This document shows, piece after piece, positions 50,573-62,370 of a stretch of 64,000 bases of DNA; position 1 is the first letter of the stretch, and each line of letters begins with the position of its first letter. A program made the position numbers and the translations under genes. The notes under the pieces were generated by a model, which was not told the origin of the DNA, ran no database searches, and worked only from the letters and a program-made list of their open reading frames with translations. Source of the stretch: Pseudisothecium myosuroides (taxonomy: Eukaryota; Streptophyta; Bryopsida; Hypnales; Lembophyllaceae); assembly GCA_951799445.1 (NCBI GenBank), contig OX637287.1, forward strand, positions 40,019,724-40,083,723. The letters are read 5' to 3'.

Positions 50573-51138
50573 CTCCCTCCATTCCAAAATGATCTTTCTA
50601 TTGGCCTTCATTTTTTGTCCCAAAATGATCTTCTTGTTGCACTTTGCGACCTTGTAAATTGGTTAGATTTGACTTTTGATTGCTATTTGGAACCAACAAA
50701 ACAAGTCCAAGTAGTAGTTCCCCCCCCCATTCATGCAATCATCAGTCAAAAGACATGAAATGATTAATGGGGTCAATCAACACTGTTCGTTGTTATTTTT
50801 TGCATCTCTTTGAATATTGCCCAATTGAAGGAGATGAAGCTTTGGGAGGCAAAACAAAGGGTCATATATGGGCTTAGGCATATACTAAATGCCTACAAAA
50901 TGATGACCTCACACTTAACAATTAATTGACCACTGGTGATCCTTGAAAATGCCCAAAAATTCTACTTTTCAATGTTTCAAAACTACATTTTGAAAAGGGC
51001 TTTGAAACTCAAAGTTTCTAGAATGCTAGGAGTGCACCAAAATCTATTTATAGCGCAAAAAGGTTTTTTAAAATGTTATTTTTTGCCTTAATCTAGAATA
51101 TTTTATCCAACAGGAAGATCATTTTGGGATGGAGGTAG
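50573..51138. mobile_element. Stowaway-like element, 566 bp
   Basis: TA-CTCCCTCCATTCCAAAATG at the left; right end inverted CTACCTCCATCCCAAAATGA with TA. The inverted repeats extend through ATGATCTT. No ORF. Confidence 0.85.
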
Positions 51139-51351
51139 TATATTTTAAGCTTTTAAGATGCTATGCTACAAAAATTATAATTTTAATAATTTTGTAAGGA
51201 AATAAAAGGAATAAAAATTAGAACTACATTTTCTTAAACAAGCTTGAAGATATTTAAAATCAAAAACTGTGTGAAATTTAAGTTTGATCCTAAAACTATG
51301 TCCCTTGGGCAGGTTTATCTTTTAAGGATGAAGATGATCAATTGACTTTGT

Positions 51352-51764
51352 AATGTAGGAGGCTATAAAACGGAACGGGCAATAAGAATGGACCCTATAA
51401 ATGGCTTTGAAATGGACACGAGTTGGTTCTGAAATTGACTAGTATAGTCATTGAATGAATCAAGGAAAAAAACATTATTAATTGCAAGAGCCAATCATTC
51501 TCTTTGCTTTCTCCATTTTTATTTAGAATTCCAAGTGAAATGTTTATGAAAGACCTAAGGTCACAAATAGGGACCTACAATCCAACTTGTTTGAAAATTC
51601 ATAAGTAATTCAAAAATGCTCGAAAAAATACAAAACCACTTGGATTAGATTCCTCGTCAATTTCTCTTTGTCTGAAAAATGAGCTAAAAATATTCCCATC
51701 CAAGGAAATACATGAAAAAAGGTGAACCAGTCCTTAGATGCTCCATTTCTGAGCCTCCTACCTT
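51352..51764. mobile_element. AGGTAG-type element E3, about 413 bp
   Basis: Left AATGTAGGAGGCTATAAAAC; right (inverted) AAGGTAGGAGGCTCAGAAAT. It shares its ends with the elements at 52787 and 57719. Non-coding. Confidence 0.6.
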
Positions 51765-52258
51765 AGTACCAATTCAGAAGTATAAATGATATCTTTTTCT
51801 AAACAGGTTGTATATTAGTTTTTAATTTGAACAATTTGGTAGTTTTTCCAATAAAGGAAGGCAAACCATTTCTGACCACTTATGCAGTTGCAGGATAAGT
51901 TTCTTGAGTGGGGAAATTTTTCCGTCTGCAGAAATAGAGTTTGGAAGGTTTCCATAATTTTCCAAGTTTTTATTTCTCAAAATATAATTCCTATGAATTT
52001 TTTAGTTAAAGATTCTATTCGACCTACATTAGTCATATAGACCTTCCTATTTCCGACCAAGGGCTAGTTGCAAAATCCACCAAGTATTGGTTGCAATATT
52101 GAGAGTCTTGTAGCCAATCATAATGCACCACGACTGTGCTAGAATTGATTACTATTCATCCCTTCCTACATAGAAAGAAAACAACCTATATTGCCAAAAT
52201 GGAGGGTGATAAGGAATGGGTTGCCTCCCATAGTGTAATAATGTGTTGATTCAAGAGT
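51765..52258. other. AT-rich spacer, nothing recognised
   Basis: No coding frame or repeat ends identified. Confidence 0.4.
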
Positions 52259-52756
52259 TTAACCCTTAAACATTAGAAGACATTTGAGGCCATTAGAAGA
52301 CTGCGAGTTCCCAGCACGTTCCCAGCTTGGGAACTCCGCCACATGCGCAATCTAATGTGGTCGAAGAGTGCCTCGTCATATTTTTTAATTTTAAAATTTG
52401 TTAAAATTTGTTTTTCTTCACTTATGGCAACCAAAAAAATTTTGAATTTTTTTTCTAAGAGCATTATTGTTGGTTCTGAACAGGCTTGAAACAACCCTTC
52501 CTTGCCCTCAAATCTCCCCTAATGGGACGGGCTAGTGACCATAGAAATCATCCCTTTTGGCATTGTGTAATTATTGAGTTAAAAAAAAAATCCAAAAGCA
52601 CTCATTAGAAGTCCAACTACTACACAAGACCTTTCCTTTTCTTGCAAAATTCCAAGGATGAATAGTTGCAGTTTAGTCCTATAGAGAAGGTTCTCTAATC
52701 TCTATCATTCATTAACCAAAAAACAAAAATTGACCGCATCATCATTTATGAATTAA
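52259..52756. mobile_element. TTAA-flanked element, family B copy 2, about 498 bp
   Basis: Left TTAACCCTTAAACATTAG; right flank TTAA at 52753 with a weakly kept terminus. The interior matches 42460-42690 (GAAATCATCC, GGATGAATAGTTGCA) with an extra insertion of about 200 bp near the left. Confidence 0.6.
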
Positions 52757-52786
52757 GACTTTGAAATTCAAGTTGGCCCACCCACT

Positions 52787-53485
52787 AAGGTAGTCTGCTC
52801 TAAAAGCGACCGGACTGTAAAAACCAATCATGACATAGAAGTACATTTTGATTTCTTCCATGTACCAACAATGTACATTTCAGGAGGTGGTCGCTTTTAG
52901 TTACCACTACGTTTCAACTTCAAAAATTCATAACTAATTCCACAAAGGTCCAAAAAATATGAAACGACTTGGGTTAGATGCAAATTCCATTTTTCTTCCT
53001 ACTAAAATTTACTGAAAATTGTTTCGAGGAGTTTAGCTTCCCCCAAATGGCAAACAGCTCTTACATGGTCGCAGCTCTTAGAGCATGCCCACCCCCACTC
53101 GCCCGACCTGGCCGGGGTAGGTTTGGCAGGGGCTGGGAACTATTATAGTCTCCATTGTGGCCTGGGGCACACTTTTCCAAGCAAAGAGCTCTCCAAATTT
53201 TGAGTGGAATACCCTAGGTTTGAGTGGACGGGGAAGTTCTAAGCAAGCCTGGGGTTGACTGTTTGTCTGATTTTTTTGTTTTTTTCCTTGTTTTTTGTGG
53301 GGATGTTAATGGGGAGGTTGAGAGCTGGCTGAGTGGTGGCCCAATTGATTGGCCCACAGTGGGGGGTCACCACTTGACCGGGCCCTCTCTCCACCCTGGG
53401 CCCTACATAGCCAGCCTATCGTGGGGATTTGGCTGCCCCATGGTGGCCATGCTCTTACATGGTCGGTTTATGAGCCTCCTACCTT
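52787..53485. mobile_element. AGGTAG-type element E2, about 700 bp, with nested insertion
   Basis: Left AAGGTAGTCTGCTCTAAAAG; right (inverted) AAGGTAGGAGGCTCATAAAC. The left 300 bp match the layer starting at 58300 (AAGCGACC, ATTTCA, AACTTCAAAAATTCATAACT). Interrupted by the GC-rich MITE at 53081-53454. Confidence 0.75.
53081..53454. mobile_element. Harbinger/Tourist-like MITE, 374 bp, GC-rich
   Basis: Ends GAGCATGCCCACC and (inverted) GAGCATGGCCACC with TTA on both sides (53078-53080, 53455-53457), the usual PIF/Harbinger target site. Much richer in GC than everything around it. The open frame inside has no family match. Confidence 0.75.
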
Positions 53486-55004
53486 GAGATAAGCATGAAA
53501 GTCCTGGCCCAGTTGGCTCTCTTTATTTTATGATTCCATATTTTCGTAATCAAATGCCATTTGTGGATGATGTATGTGGATTCTATTTGGTTGCGGATGA
53601 GAGTTGGTGATTGTATGTGCATCAATTTCAATAAGAATGCCCAATTAGATTGTAATTGTAGAATGTTTTTTATTTGTATTTGTGTCTATTATTTGAATGT
53701 TACAGTGACTAACAAAACTGAGTACAAATTTGAAATGTTTTCATTCAAACAACTATACCATAAGTATCAATGGATAAAGTCCAAAAGCGGATATACAAAA
53801 GTTGTAGTATGCAACATACTACACGTTACCATGGAAGTTTGAAGGAAAAATTAATTGTGATTTGAAAGAAAAATAATTTCAAAGTTAGCCATGTCTAAAA
53901 CTTGTTTTTGTTCACCATGACTTGGAATTACTTTATCTTTTGTCAATTTTTTTCTATAATTCCAAAAAAACTTTTTGTATCTTGGAATGTTGGTATACTT
54001 CATTTCAGATTGTTGTACACAAAAATTGAAGGAAATTGGCATTTATAGAATTTAAAATATCAACAATTTGACAAATATGCAAATGATGTTGGTTCTTACA
54101 ATATTTGATTTTTTTTTTTGAATTGAGAGCATAGGATTGCATTAGCCATTGTAGAAAGAGTATAGTGTGCAACATGGACCAAGGTTATATCTTAATGCCC
54201 TTGCGTTTGAAATATTTGTTAAAACAGACTATGCGTTTAATTTATATTTTACAGCCATATAATGCATTTTTTAGTTCAATTATTTACAAATACTAAAGTT
54301 TATGGTGCACATAATTGACCAAGAAAATCCAATTTTTTTAAATTATTATAGTCTGTTTCATCAAAAAACTGAAAATTTTATTAAGTTCAGTGTTATTTTT
54401 GGCAATTTATTTTTGTTATTAAGGTTGGTGTTATTTTTTACTTGAGTAGTGTTCTTTCAAATGAGGGAGATTAGAAATTTTATTTTGTAATGAATAGCAA
54501 GTATGTTCCCCTTATTCTAGTAAAAAAAACTAAAGATGAAATAGCATGAAAAAGAGCCCAAGAAAAATCTAAATCATTTACCAATAGATTTGTTTTAAAG
54601 TTGATTTTTCCTACTTGAATGTTGCCAACTTCATTTGGAGCCTATTTCTAACAAGTGCCTAAAGTAGAACAAGTAGAGGAAGTTGTATCAACACAAAAAG
54701 AAGATTTTCAACTAGGTGAGAGTAGTAAAAGTGGAGGGTAACGTGTAGTATGTTGCATACTACAACGTTTAATGGTTGAATAAGAGATGATTTAGATAGT
54801 CATATTTATGAATTCTTGACTTATTGTAATGCAAATAATGCTAGGTCAAAAGTCCATTTTTTGAGCGTATTTCTAAGTACACTTGCAAATCATATCAAGT
54901 TGTGGTTTTAGACGCAACTACTTAGTCATTTTTCAGATTCAAATAGTTGAAAGAGGCTTTTTATATGAGGAAAATTTTAGAATTGAAATGAACCATTGAA
55001 AAAG
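53486..55004. other. AT-rich spacer, no gene seen
   Basis: Several short frames without family resemblance. Two similar short motifs, GTAGTATGCAACATAC (about 53805) and GTAGTATGTTGCATACTAC (about 54746, a palindrome), are the only structure noticed. Confidence 0.4.
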
Positions 55005-55932
55005 TTCAAACCTAATGGACTAAAAGCCCACTTTAGATTTTTTGAAAACTCAACAAGCTCTATTGACTTCATAATTTGAAATTTTTGCATTAGATTTTTA
55101 GGATGGATGCTCATTATCATAGTTTACCTATAAAGCTTTGTTTAAGATCATTTTGATAAAAATTGCAAAAGTTAGAAGGAATTTTTTTATTTCAATGTCA
55201 AACTACCAGATAGATAAAAATATATTCTAAAAAATATTAACTAAATTTATTTAATTGTATATAATAGTACATGTTTAAAAACAATTGAACCATTCAATTA
55301 TGAATAATGAGGTGAAAATTATGAGGAGCTTTATTTTCTGAGCAAGTGTAGAAAAAACATGTAAAGTCATTTTTTGAACTCAATTTTGAAAATGTACATG
55401 CAAAAAAAAAGATAGGATGTCAATTGTCTAGAACATTTTCACTATTGGAATAAGTACTTACTTTTCATTTTCACATTTTTTTCATTTTCTTGCAAAAGTT
55501 ATTAGTGGTTTAGTTTTTTTTTTCATTTAGTATCACCTTCAACCAAAGAATTTTCTTAAAATGAATATGAAAGTTTTTTGTTGAATTTTTTTACATGTAT
55601 TTTCAACCCATTTTCCAACATATTGACTAAAATGCACAAGTTATGGGACACACAATTTTTTTTCCTTACACAAAAATGTCAAGAGACAAAATTACACCTT
55701 TTTGAAGGGCTAGCTAAACCTACATTTTGAATTCTAGGCACATTGAACTTGCAATCAATGAGGATATTTACTCTAAAATTTTGGATGGATATACACTTTA
55801 ATAAGTTAACTAAGGATCCTATGGTTGGATTTAAAATAAATAAATATAGACAAAAAAATTTAGCTTTGCTTTGGAAATGAGTATCTTGAAGCAGTTTTAG
55901 GCCTCTAAACATCAAAGAACTTTAGGGGTTAA
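55005..55932. mobile_element. TTAA-family element copy a7, about 928 bp
   Basis: Right end ACTTTAGGGGTTAA is clean. The left end is decayed (TTCAAACCTAATGGACT versus TTAACCCCTAAAGGACC). The left 250 bp match copy a8 at 49855. Confidence 0.6.
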
Positions 55933-56045
55933 GAAAATTAGTAAAATATTCCAGTAGAAAGAAGAACCTTAAACTATATATTTAAATATACTAATTTGAA
56001 AGTTGCTACAGTGTCCTTTGAGCTTCCAACTCGTACTTTCTACCT

Positions 56046-56979
56046 TTAACCCCTAAAGGCCCATTGTCTCTTCAAGGAACAAATGGGATTTCGGGCAGGT
56101 ACCTACAGGCTGAATTTTTGTTGTGATTTTTTGAAACTTTTTTTGAAGATAGAAAAACTGATAAGCTTTGTGGGAATACAATTTTTTTCAAAATCGGTGC
56201 ATGGGAACAATAGTTATGACCAAAAAAGCTTGAAACAGGGGATGGAGGCAGCCCGGGCAGCAAAAAAAATTTGCAAAAATTTGAATTTTTTTTTTAATAT
56301 TTTTTTTTTAATAGATTATATTTTGGTCTATCTGAAAAGCTTTTATTCATTTCATTTGGATTTGTTATGAGAAAGTTATGGACATTCTTCTTTTTCGGGC
56401 AGTTAGAGCATCTTCTTGAAAAAAATGACTTGTAGGATTCATTTTTGAATGCAATTTTTCAAATTTTTCAAATTTTTTTTTTGCATGGTTTAGTTTACTT
56501 GCTAGAACAATCTCACCATTGGGATTAGCGCATTTTAATTCCATCTAAAATATATGAATATTTTAGATTTTCCTTCTATCTTGTACCTTCTTCTACTTGA
56601 CAATTGTTTTAAGAATGATAATTAAGTTTTTTTTCTTTTTTTTTCTTCATAGACTCTCAACTCAAATCTCCACTACAAAGATTTAAAGCTCAAAACTCTG
56701 AAGTGCAAAAATTTTAAGTTAAAAATGTTCAAAGTCAAAAAATCTAGTCTCGCAGTGTGTTGAAAAATTCATTTTTTCCACTTTAAATGCAGATATTTTG
56801 CAATCTGATTGGTCAAAAATTCTGAAATTTTTTCCACACATTCTTATACTAGTTAGGTGTAAGATCCTACGGTTACATGTTCAAAAAAAACATTTTTCAA
56901 AGTTTTTACTCCTTACTTTAGAAATGGCAGTTTTGAGTGTTTTTTGGCAAAAAAAAGGCCTTGGGCCTTTATGGGTCAA
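56046..56979. mobile_element. TTAA-family element copy a5, 934 bp
   Basis: Left TTAACCCCTAAAGGCCCA; right (inverted) TTGACCCATAAAGGCCCA. The body is the reverse complement of copy a3 (30665-31553) over most of its length, including the TTCTAGCAAGT-type core. Confidence 0.82.
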
Positions 56980-57718
56980 GGTAAACTATCCTATTTCAAG
57001 CTATTTGCATTGGAAAATAGAATTACAAATGAAGGAATTGATTGCTTACTCTTGGGAGTTAATTGCACAAAATGAGGATAACATAATTCTAGAATGGGCA
57101 AAATCTAAGCTTAATTAAACACATTGTAGTGATTAATTTGAGCATGAATTCACTCTTAGTTAGCTTCAAATCAATGCAAATCAATTCATTCTAGCAATAG
57201 AAGTTAGTAGTTGATATAAAGGTCATTATGGATTGGATTGGGCATGTGTTGTTGGGCATAGGTTGGTAGAAGCCCTGCACTAGCTATTTTTCTGACGTTG
57301 ACATGCGTGTGTACAAGATGAAATGGGATGCCTAAGGCGGTGTCCTTCTATAAATTTTTAAAAAATCACATGAAGTCCAAAAATTACATAAAGCCCAAGG
57401 CCAAGAATTGGCCCCCCATTTTGGTGCACCCAATTTAGCAAGCTCAGGCCATATTAGATTATATCTTTTCTAAATAAAAAATTCATTCCACCAAATTGCC
57501 TTGACCTCTATGTGTAAAGGAATTGGGGCTGATTTTAGCATTCTGTTCAATCACAAGTGAGGATTCTTGGCCTCTGACATAGCAAATTGGCCCAGCCTCT
57601 AAGTGTAAAGCGACCCTTATTGTAGAGAAAATTGGGATGCTTGGTGCATCTTCATATGCACGGATTTGCTTTCTTTGCTAACGCTTGTTGTGGTACTTGA
57701 TCTCTTGTTCCATGATAT
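56980..57718. other. AT-rich spacer, nothing recognised
   Basis: No gene or repeat boundary found between copy a5 and the nested block that starts at 57719. Confidence 0.4.
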
Positions 57719-58299
57719 AAGGTAGGAGGTCCAAAACTTTAGAAATCTGCATGTCCAAAACTAACTACTACATCAATGACAATCATAGATATTTCAAAGA
57801 AAATGTCTCCCTTTCCTTGAATCCCAGATAGGGAAAGCATATAAAGTAAAAGCACCAGTAGTTGACTATTTAAGCAATTTTGGAGCAGATTGTGCGTAGT
57901 AAGAGGTGGTGGAGATTTTACCCATGTAGGAAGATAGGAAATATGGGGATTACAAAATTTTCAGAATTTTGTTCCCAAAATTGAATTTACAGTAAATTTT
58001 GGGAACCAAAAAGTGCATTTCACTAGTAGCCATTGTCTAGAGTCTTCTAATTCCGATCATTCAAGAACGACTTTCCTGCTCACTACTTCTTATTTTCTTG
58101 CTCACTACTTCGGGACATGTGTCATAACCTTCTTAGTTTTAACCTTGAAAAGGACCACAAAAACACATTCTTAGCTTCCTTTGGAAATTTATTCCAACCT
58201 GGGGTTGGAAATATTGCACCCTTGTAGGTTGGGTATTGGGCATGGCTGACTACTAGTGCTTCTATAGTAGAACCTCTCTAAGCTGATCGGTCCCGGACC

Positions 58300-59543
58300 A
58301 AGGTAGGATGCTCTAAAAGCAACCCAGCTCTAAAAGCGACCTCTAACACAGAGGTACATTTTGCTTTCTTCAATGTACCCACCGTATACATTTCAAGAAG
58401 GGGGCACTTTTAGTGAGCATTGGGTTTCAACTTCAAAAATTCATAACTAGTTCCACAAAGGTTCAAAAAATATGAAATGACTGGGGTTAGATGCCAATTC
58501 CATTTTTCTTCCTACCAAAATTTACTAAAAATTGTTTCAAGGAGTTTAGCTTCCTCCCAAATGCAATCAGCTTTTAACCCCTAAAGGTCCAAACACTGTT
58601 TTTTGACAACATAGCAATTTTGGGCAGCTCACTACAAGTGGAGTTTTTATTTTTTTTCTTTGAAATTTTCACACAAGATGTGCCCGAGGAGTATCTTCAA
58701 GGCCCAACAATTTTCATAACTTTTGACTACATGGTTAAAAAGTTATTGCATGATATGTAATTTTTGGTGCGCGGCGGGCAGCCCGGGCAGCTCAAAAAAA
58801 TTCTTTAAAAATCATTTTTTTTAAAAATAAAAATTTGAAATTGGTTCTTTAGATTTATATGTACGTGGAAAGCTTTAAATCATTCTATTTGGATTAATGA
58901 GTCAAAAGTTATGAGGAGTCTTAGTTTGAGGGTAGTTATGGAATCTCTACTCTAAAATAAACTTTGAAGTCCTTTATTTCACTCAATTTCCAATATTTTT
59001 GAAAAAAAATAAAAACATTGGACGTAGATTATTTATTACAACATTACAACCGTTGGGATTGGCAATTTTCAATTCCATATATAAATTATTAACAATTTAG
59101 TGTTTTGAATCATTCTCTACTTCTTTCTACTTACTATTTTTTTCCTATATGTTATGCAATTCCAAATGATCTAAAAATTTTCAAACATGTAGCCAACTTG
59201 CCTAGAAGAATGAATCCAAAGAGTAACCACCATTTTGGGCATTTTTTCATACAAATGTGACCTTGTGAAGTGCAGCTGCCCGGATTTTCTCAGGGACAAA
59301 AAAAGGGTTTTTGTCAATTCAAACGCTAATATCTTCCAATCCGCATGGTGGAAAATTCTGAAATTTTTTCCACATCTTCTCAAACCAGTGTTCTATAAGA
59401 TCTTACGGTTACATGTGTCCAAAAATGTTTTAAAAAAAAAATTTGGTACTTGTATTAGAAATGACAGTTTTGGAGCGGTTTTGGTGAAAACATAATCTCA
59501 GACCTTTAGGGGTTAAAAGGTCGCTTTAAGAGCACACTACCTT
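58300..59543. mobile_element. Third layer: AGGTAG-type element E1
   Basis: Left AAGGTAGGATGCTCTAAAAG; right (inverted) AAGGTAGTGTGCTCTTAAAG. The interior resembles E2 at 52787-53485. Interrupted by the TTAA element. Confidence 0.75.
58574..59516. mobile_element. Fourth layer: TTAA-family element copy a2, 943 bp
   Basis: Ends TTAACCCCTAAAGGTC and (inverted) TTAACCCCTAAAGGTC, a perfect 16-base match. Collinear with copy a1 (29089-30076). Because it is innermost it must be the youngest of the four layers. Confidence 0.88.
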
Positions 59544-59715
59544 ATTGACTTCTGGAGGGTCATTTTTAGTCACAGCCTTTGTTATGTGGCCCAGTCTGGG
59601 ACCGGTCTGACATGATTGGTTTACGGAGGTTTATCTGCTTACAGACTACAGAGGTTCGACTTAGGGAGGTTCTACTGTACCTTACAACCCGGTCAGTTGA
59701 TGGACCTCCCACCTT

Positions 59716-60225
59716 CAGTTATGAGTCAGACCTCTCGACTACCAATTGAGGAAAAGAAATTGGAGTTTGAAGAACCTATGCATCCAAAACTTCAGATATC
59801 TGTGCATGCTTTGATCATTTGAATATTATTTACGTTGGGTGCAAATGATCCAGCAAAGTCGGGTTTTTTTGAACCAAATGAAAGGGAATTTCATTGTCCA
59901 ACAAAGTCTTCATTCACTCAAGGTACTGTAGACAGTCCTTTGACTCTAGTTTTTTCTTTTTTTCTTTTGAAGAATGTCAACCCTGATTTTATTTTTTAAA
60001 TCATACTCCCTATTAGTTTAATAGGACGCTGACTGGTGCCTACCTTGACCTCAGGAGCAAACGCACTCATTCAGTTCCCTATCAGAAGCATGATGGCGGA
60101 TTGGTGTAAGAGCAAAGCAAGCTTTTCTTTTTTGGTCGGTTTCAATGCCAATGTGTCCAGTCCAGTCCACGACATTCAAATCTAACGTAAGCTTAGATCA
60201 TCGTCATAGTGAGGCATTGCGAAGG
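59716..60225. other. Spacer, nothing recognised
   Basis: No gene. Contains a pyrimidine-rich stretch (about 59950-59970) and leads into the minisatellite. Confidence 0.35.
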
Positions 60226-60616
60226 TGGATTCCACACTAGCCACCAATCTTATCTGCTGCTACTTTCATTTCATTTGTTTCAAAAAAAGCTAACTAATCT
60301 CATCTGCTGCGACTTCAGTTTCATTTCATTTGTTTAAAAAACAAAACACTAACTTATCTGCTGTGACTTTAGTTTCATTTGTTTGACAAAATGAATCATA
60401 TATCTGGATCATATTCATAGTGAGGCATTGCCAAGGTGGATTCCACACTAGCTGAGACACCAATCTTAATTTATCTGCTGCGGCTTTAGTTTCATTTGTT
60501 TCCATAAAAACTAACTTATCTGCTGAGGCTTTAGTTTCATTTGTTTCCATAAAAACTAACTTCTCTGCTGCGGCTTTAGTTTCATTTGTTTCCAAAAAAA
60601 CTAACTTATCTGCTCC
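60226..60616 (-). repeat. Minisatellite built on a 45-bp unit
   Basis: The words CTAACTTATCTGCTG and TTTAGTTTCATTTGTTTCC repeat about every 45 bases (60475-60615), with earlier looser units from 60240. A longer duplicated block includes AGTGAGGCATTGC at about 60210 and 60419. On the minus strand it reads as NETKAAADKLVF repeats, 15 aa per unit, because 45 is a multiple of 3. Confidence 0.85.
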
Positions 60617-60927
60617 GAGCTTCATCATTCAGTTGGAAAAGTGACTTGGAGTTGCATCACTCTCAATCTAACTTATTTTTCACGTTTGAGTGCGCTACAA
60701 CTCTCACTTCTAGAACAAACTGTGGTCCTGTAGCATTGGCTTGCTGTCTGCGTTGTTCAGTCAGGCCCCACTCGAACTTCCTCACATTTTCTGTAATGCC
60801 ACATTTGTCAACGCCAAGCCATCCTGACAATGAAACACCATGACAACTCTAGCAAGGTCAAACCAGCAATCAATCTATCACAAGGTCAAAGCTTGGAGAT
60901 TTTGTGGGACTTGAGTCCTGCATAGTA

Positions 60928-61117
60928 CAGTAGAACCTCTCTAAGTCGAATCTCTGTAAGCAGATAAACCTTCGCAAACCAATCATGTGAGACCGGTCCC
61001 AGATTGGGCCACATAACAAAGGCTGTGACTAAAAATAACCCTCCATAAGTCAATAAACCTCTATAAACCAATCTGTCAAACCGGTCCGGGACCGATCAGC
61101 TTAGAGAGGTTCTACTG
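60928..61117. mobile_element. Pogo-like MITE, intact, 190 bp
   Basis: Ends CAGTAGAACCTCTCTAAG and its inverse, flanked by TA on both sides. The terminus resembles the Emigrant/Lemi pogo-type MITEs of flowering plants (CAGTAAAACCTCTATAAA), recalled from memory. Confidence 0.88.
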
Positions 61118-61388
61118 TACTCCTTAAGGTTTACTTTAGTGTATACTATACGAGTATACAGTAGAAACACCCGAAACCATCAATATTAAGCAATTCAGCA
61201 TAGTTGGAGGCACCTTTTCCTAAAAATAATATTTACGTAGTATTAGCCAGTGAAAATCATGAATATTAAAAAAAAAAAAAAAATCCGGTGAAGTATGTAA
61301 TTTCTATGATTTTTCAAAGTGTCGGCTCCCTATACCACTGAAACTGTCACATAGGTGGATCCAAAACTAAAATCTGCAAATATCAAAA

Positions 61389-61574
61389 TAGTAGAACCTC
61401 TCTAAGTCGATAGAGTTGGGACCAGTTTGACACATTGAATTAGAGAGGTTATTACATTAGGAAGGGTCATCATGTTTGTATGTGGTTAATATGGTTAAGT
61501 TGGGACCGGCAATCAATACTTCCTGACAACGCTTTATTGACTTAGAGAGGATTGACTTAGAGAGGTTCTACTAT
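61389..61574. mobile_element. Pogo-like MITE, diverged copy, about 186 bp
   Basis: Left TAGTAGAACCTCTCTAAGTC; right end GACTTAGAGAGGTTCTACTA. The interior differs from the 60928 copy. Confidence 0.75.
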
Positions 61575-61599
61575 AGTTAGCAAACCAAAGTTAAGTATG

Positions 61600-62370
61600 T
61601 GTCCTTCAAATGCGTCAACAAATCAGAATTAAGCATTTGTAGGACACATTGATGAAAGTCTAGTGACACATTTAGTGGTAATCTAGGGTACAAGAATGGG
61701 AACAAGGACGCTTTTGGGTGTTTCTACCTTAGTGGAGAAGTGCATTAGTTGAGAACTATAGAGAAATGGAACAATATGATTAAAGGAAATTTTGTTCTTC
61801 ATCAGATTGGGTTTACACTATAGCCAAGACTTGTTGGGTGGAGAATTTCAAACATGAATGAATAAACAACATGATTACCTATGTGGTAGCACTTTTTGGA
61901 AGGGGAGTTCTCTGGAGGTCAAGTTTCTTGGGTAGCTTCAACTCCTTGGGCAAGAAATTTTGGCCTGCAGAGAACTCCAACTTCATTTTTTTTTTCATTG
62001 TGGCATATCTTAGTGGTACAATCAAGGGCTTCCTTTATTTCAAATAGCATTAGCTGGCTCTTCGCCTCTTCTTTTATCACATTGCAAAATTCTCCTCTTG
62101 GTGAAGTTGTCCGGTGGACTTTGATTTGTGAAGTTGTCAAAAAGACTTCTCCACTTGGTGTTTATACTACAATTTTTTATAGCATTATTTTATTGTCTTT
62201 TCATCTTCTCCAACATCCTACCGGTTGCCTCAAATAACCACTTATTGGCCAAACTTTGCATTTTTCCACTATAGCATAAAGTGGACCTAAATACAATTGA
62301 TATTCTACATTCAAACTTCAAAGCATATTTTCATCCTTACTTCAATTTGCAAATAATCAAAGATATTGTA
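61600..62370. other. Spacer with an inverted relative of 31727-31813
   Basis: 61618-61735 is the rough inverse of 31727-31813 (GGTGTTTCTACCTTA end; ACACATTTAGTGGTA). A 113-aa plus frame at 61896-62237 has no family likeness and is not called. Confidence 0.4.

Larger units (their letters stand above)
58265..59677. mobile_element. Second layer: pogo-like MITE
   Basis: Left TAGTAGAACCTCTCTAAG; right (inverted) CAGTAGAACCTCCCTAAG; TA on both sides. The outer 35 bp on the left and 130 bp on the right match the intact copy at 60928-61117; the rest is insertion. Confidence 0.8.
57719..59715. mobile_element. Outer layer of a four-level nest: AGGTAG-type element E0
   Basis: Left AAGGTAGGAGGTCCAAAAC; right (inverted) AAGGTGGGAGGTCCATCAAC. 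Encloses the pogo-like element 58265-59677. The asymmetry (about 546 bp of own sequence on the left, 38 bp on the right) means the pogo-like element landed near its right end. Confidence 0.6.

Noticed and set aside
53224..53487. 87-aa open frame
   Set aside because: Lies across the GC-rich Harbinger-like MITE and its flank.
60326..60628. 100-aa repeat protein on the minus strand
   Set aside because: Explained by a 45-bp minisatellite.
61896..62237. 113-aa open frame
   Set aside because: No recognised domain, no splice context, surrounded by MITEs.
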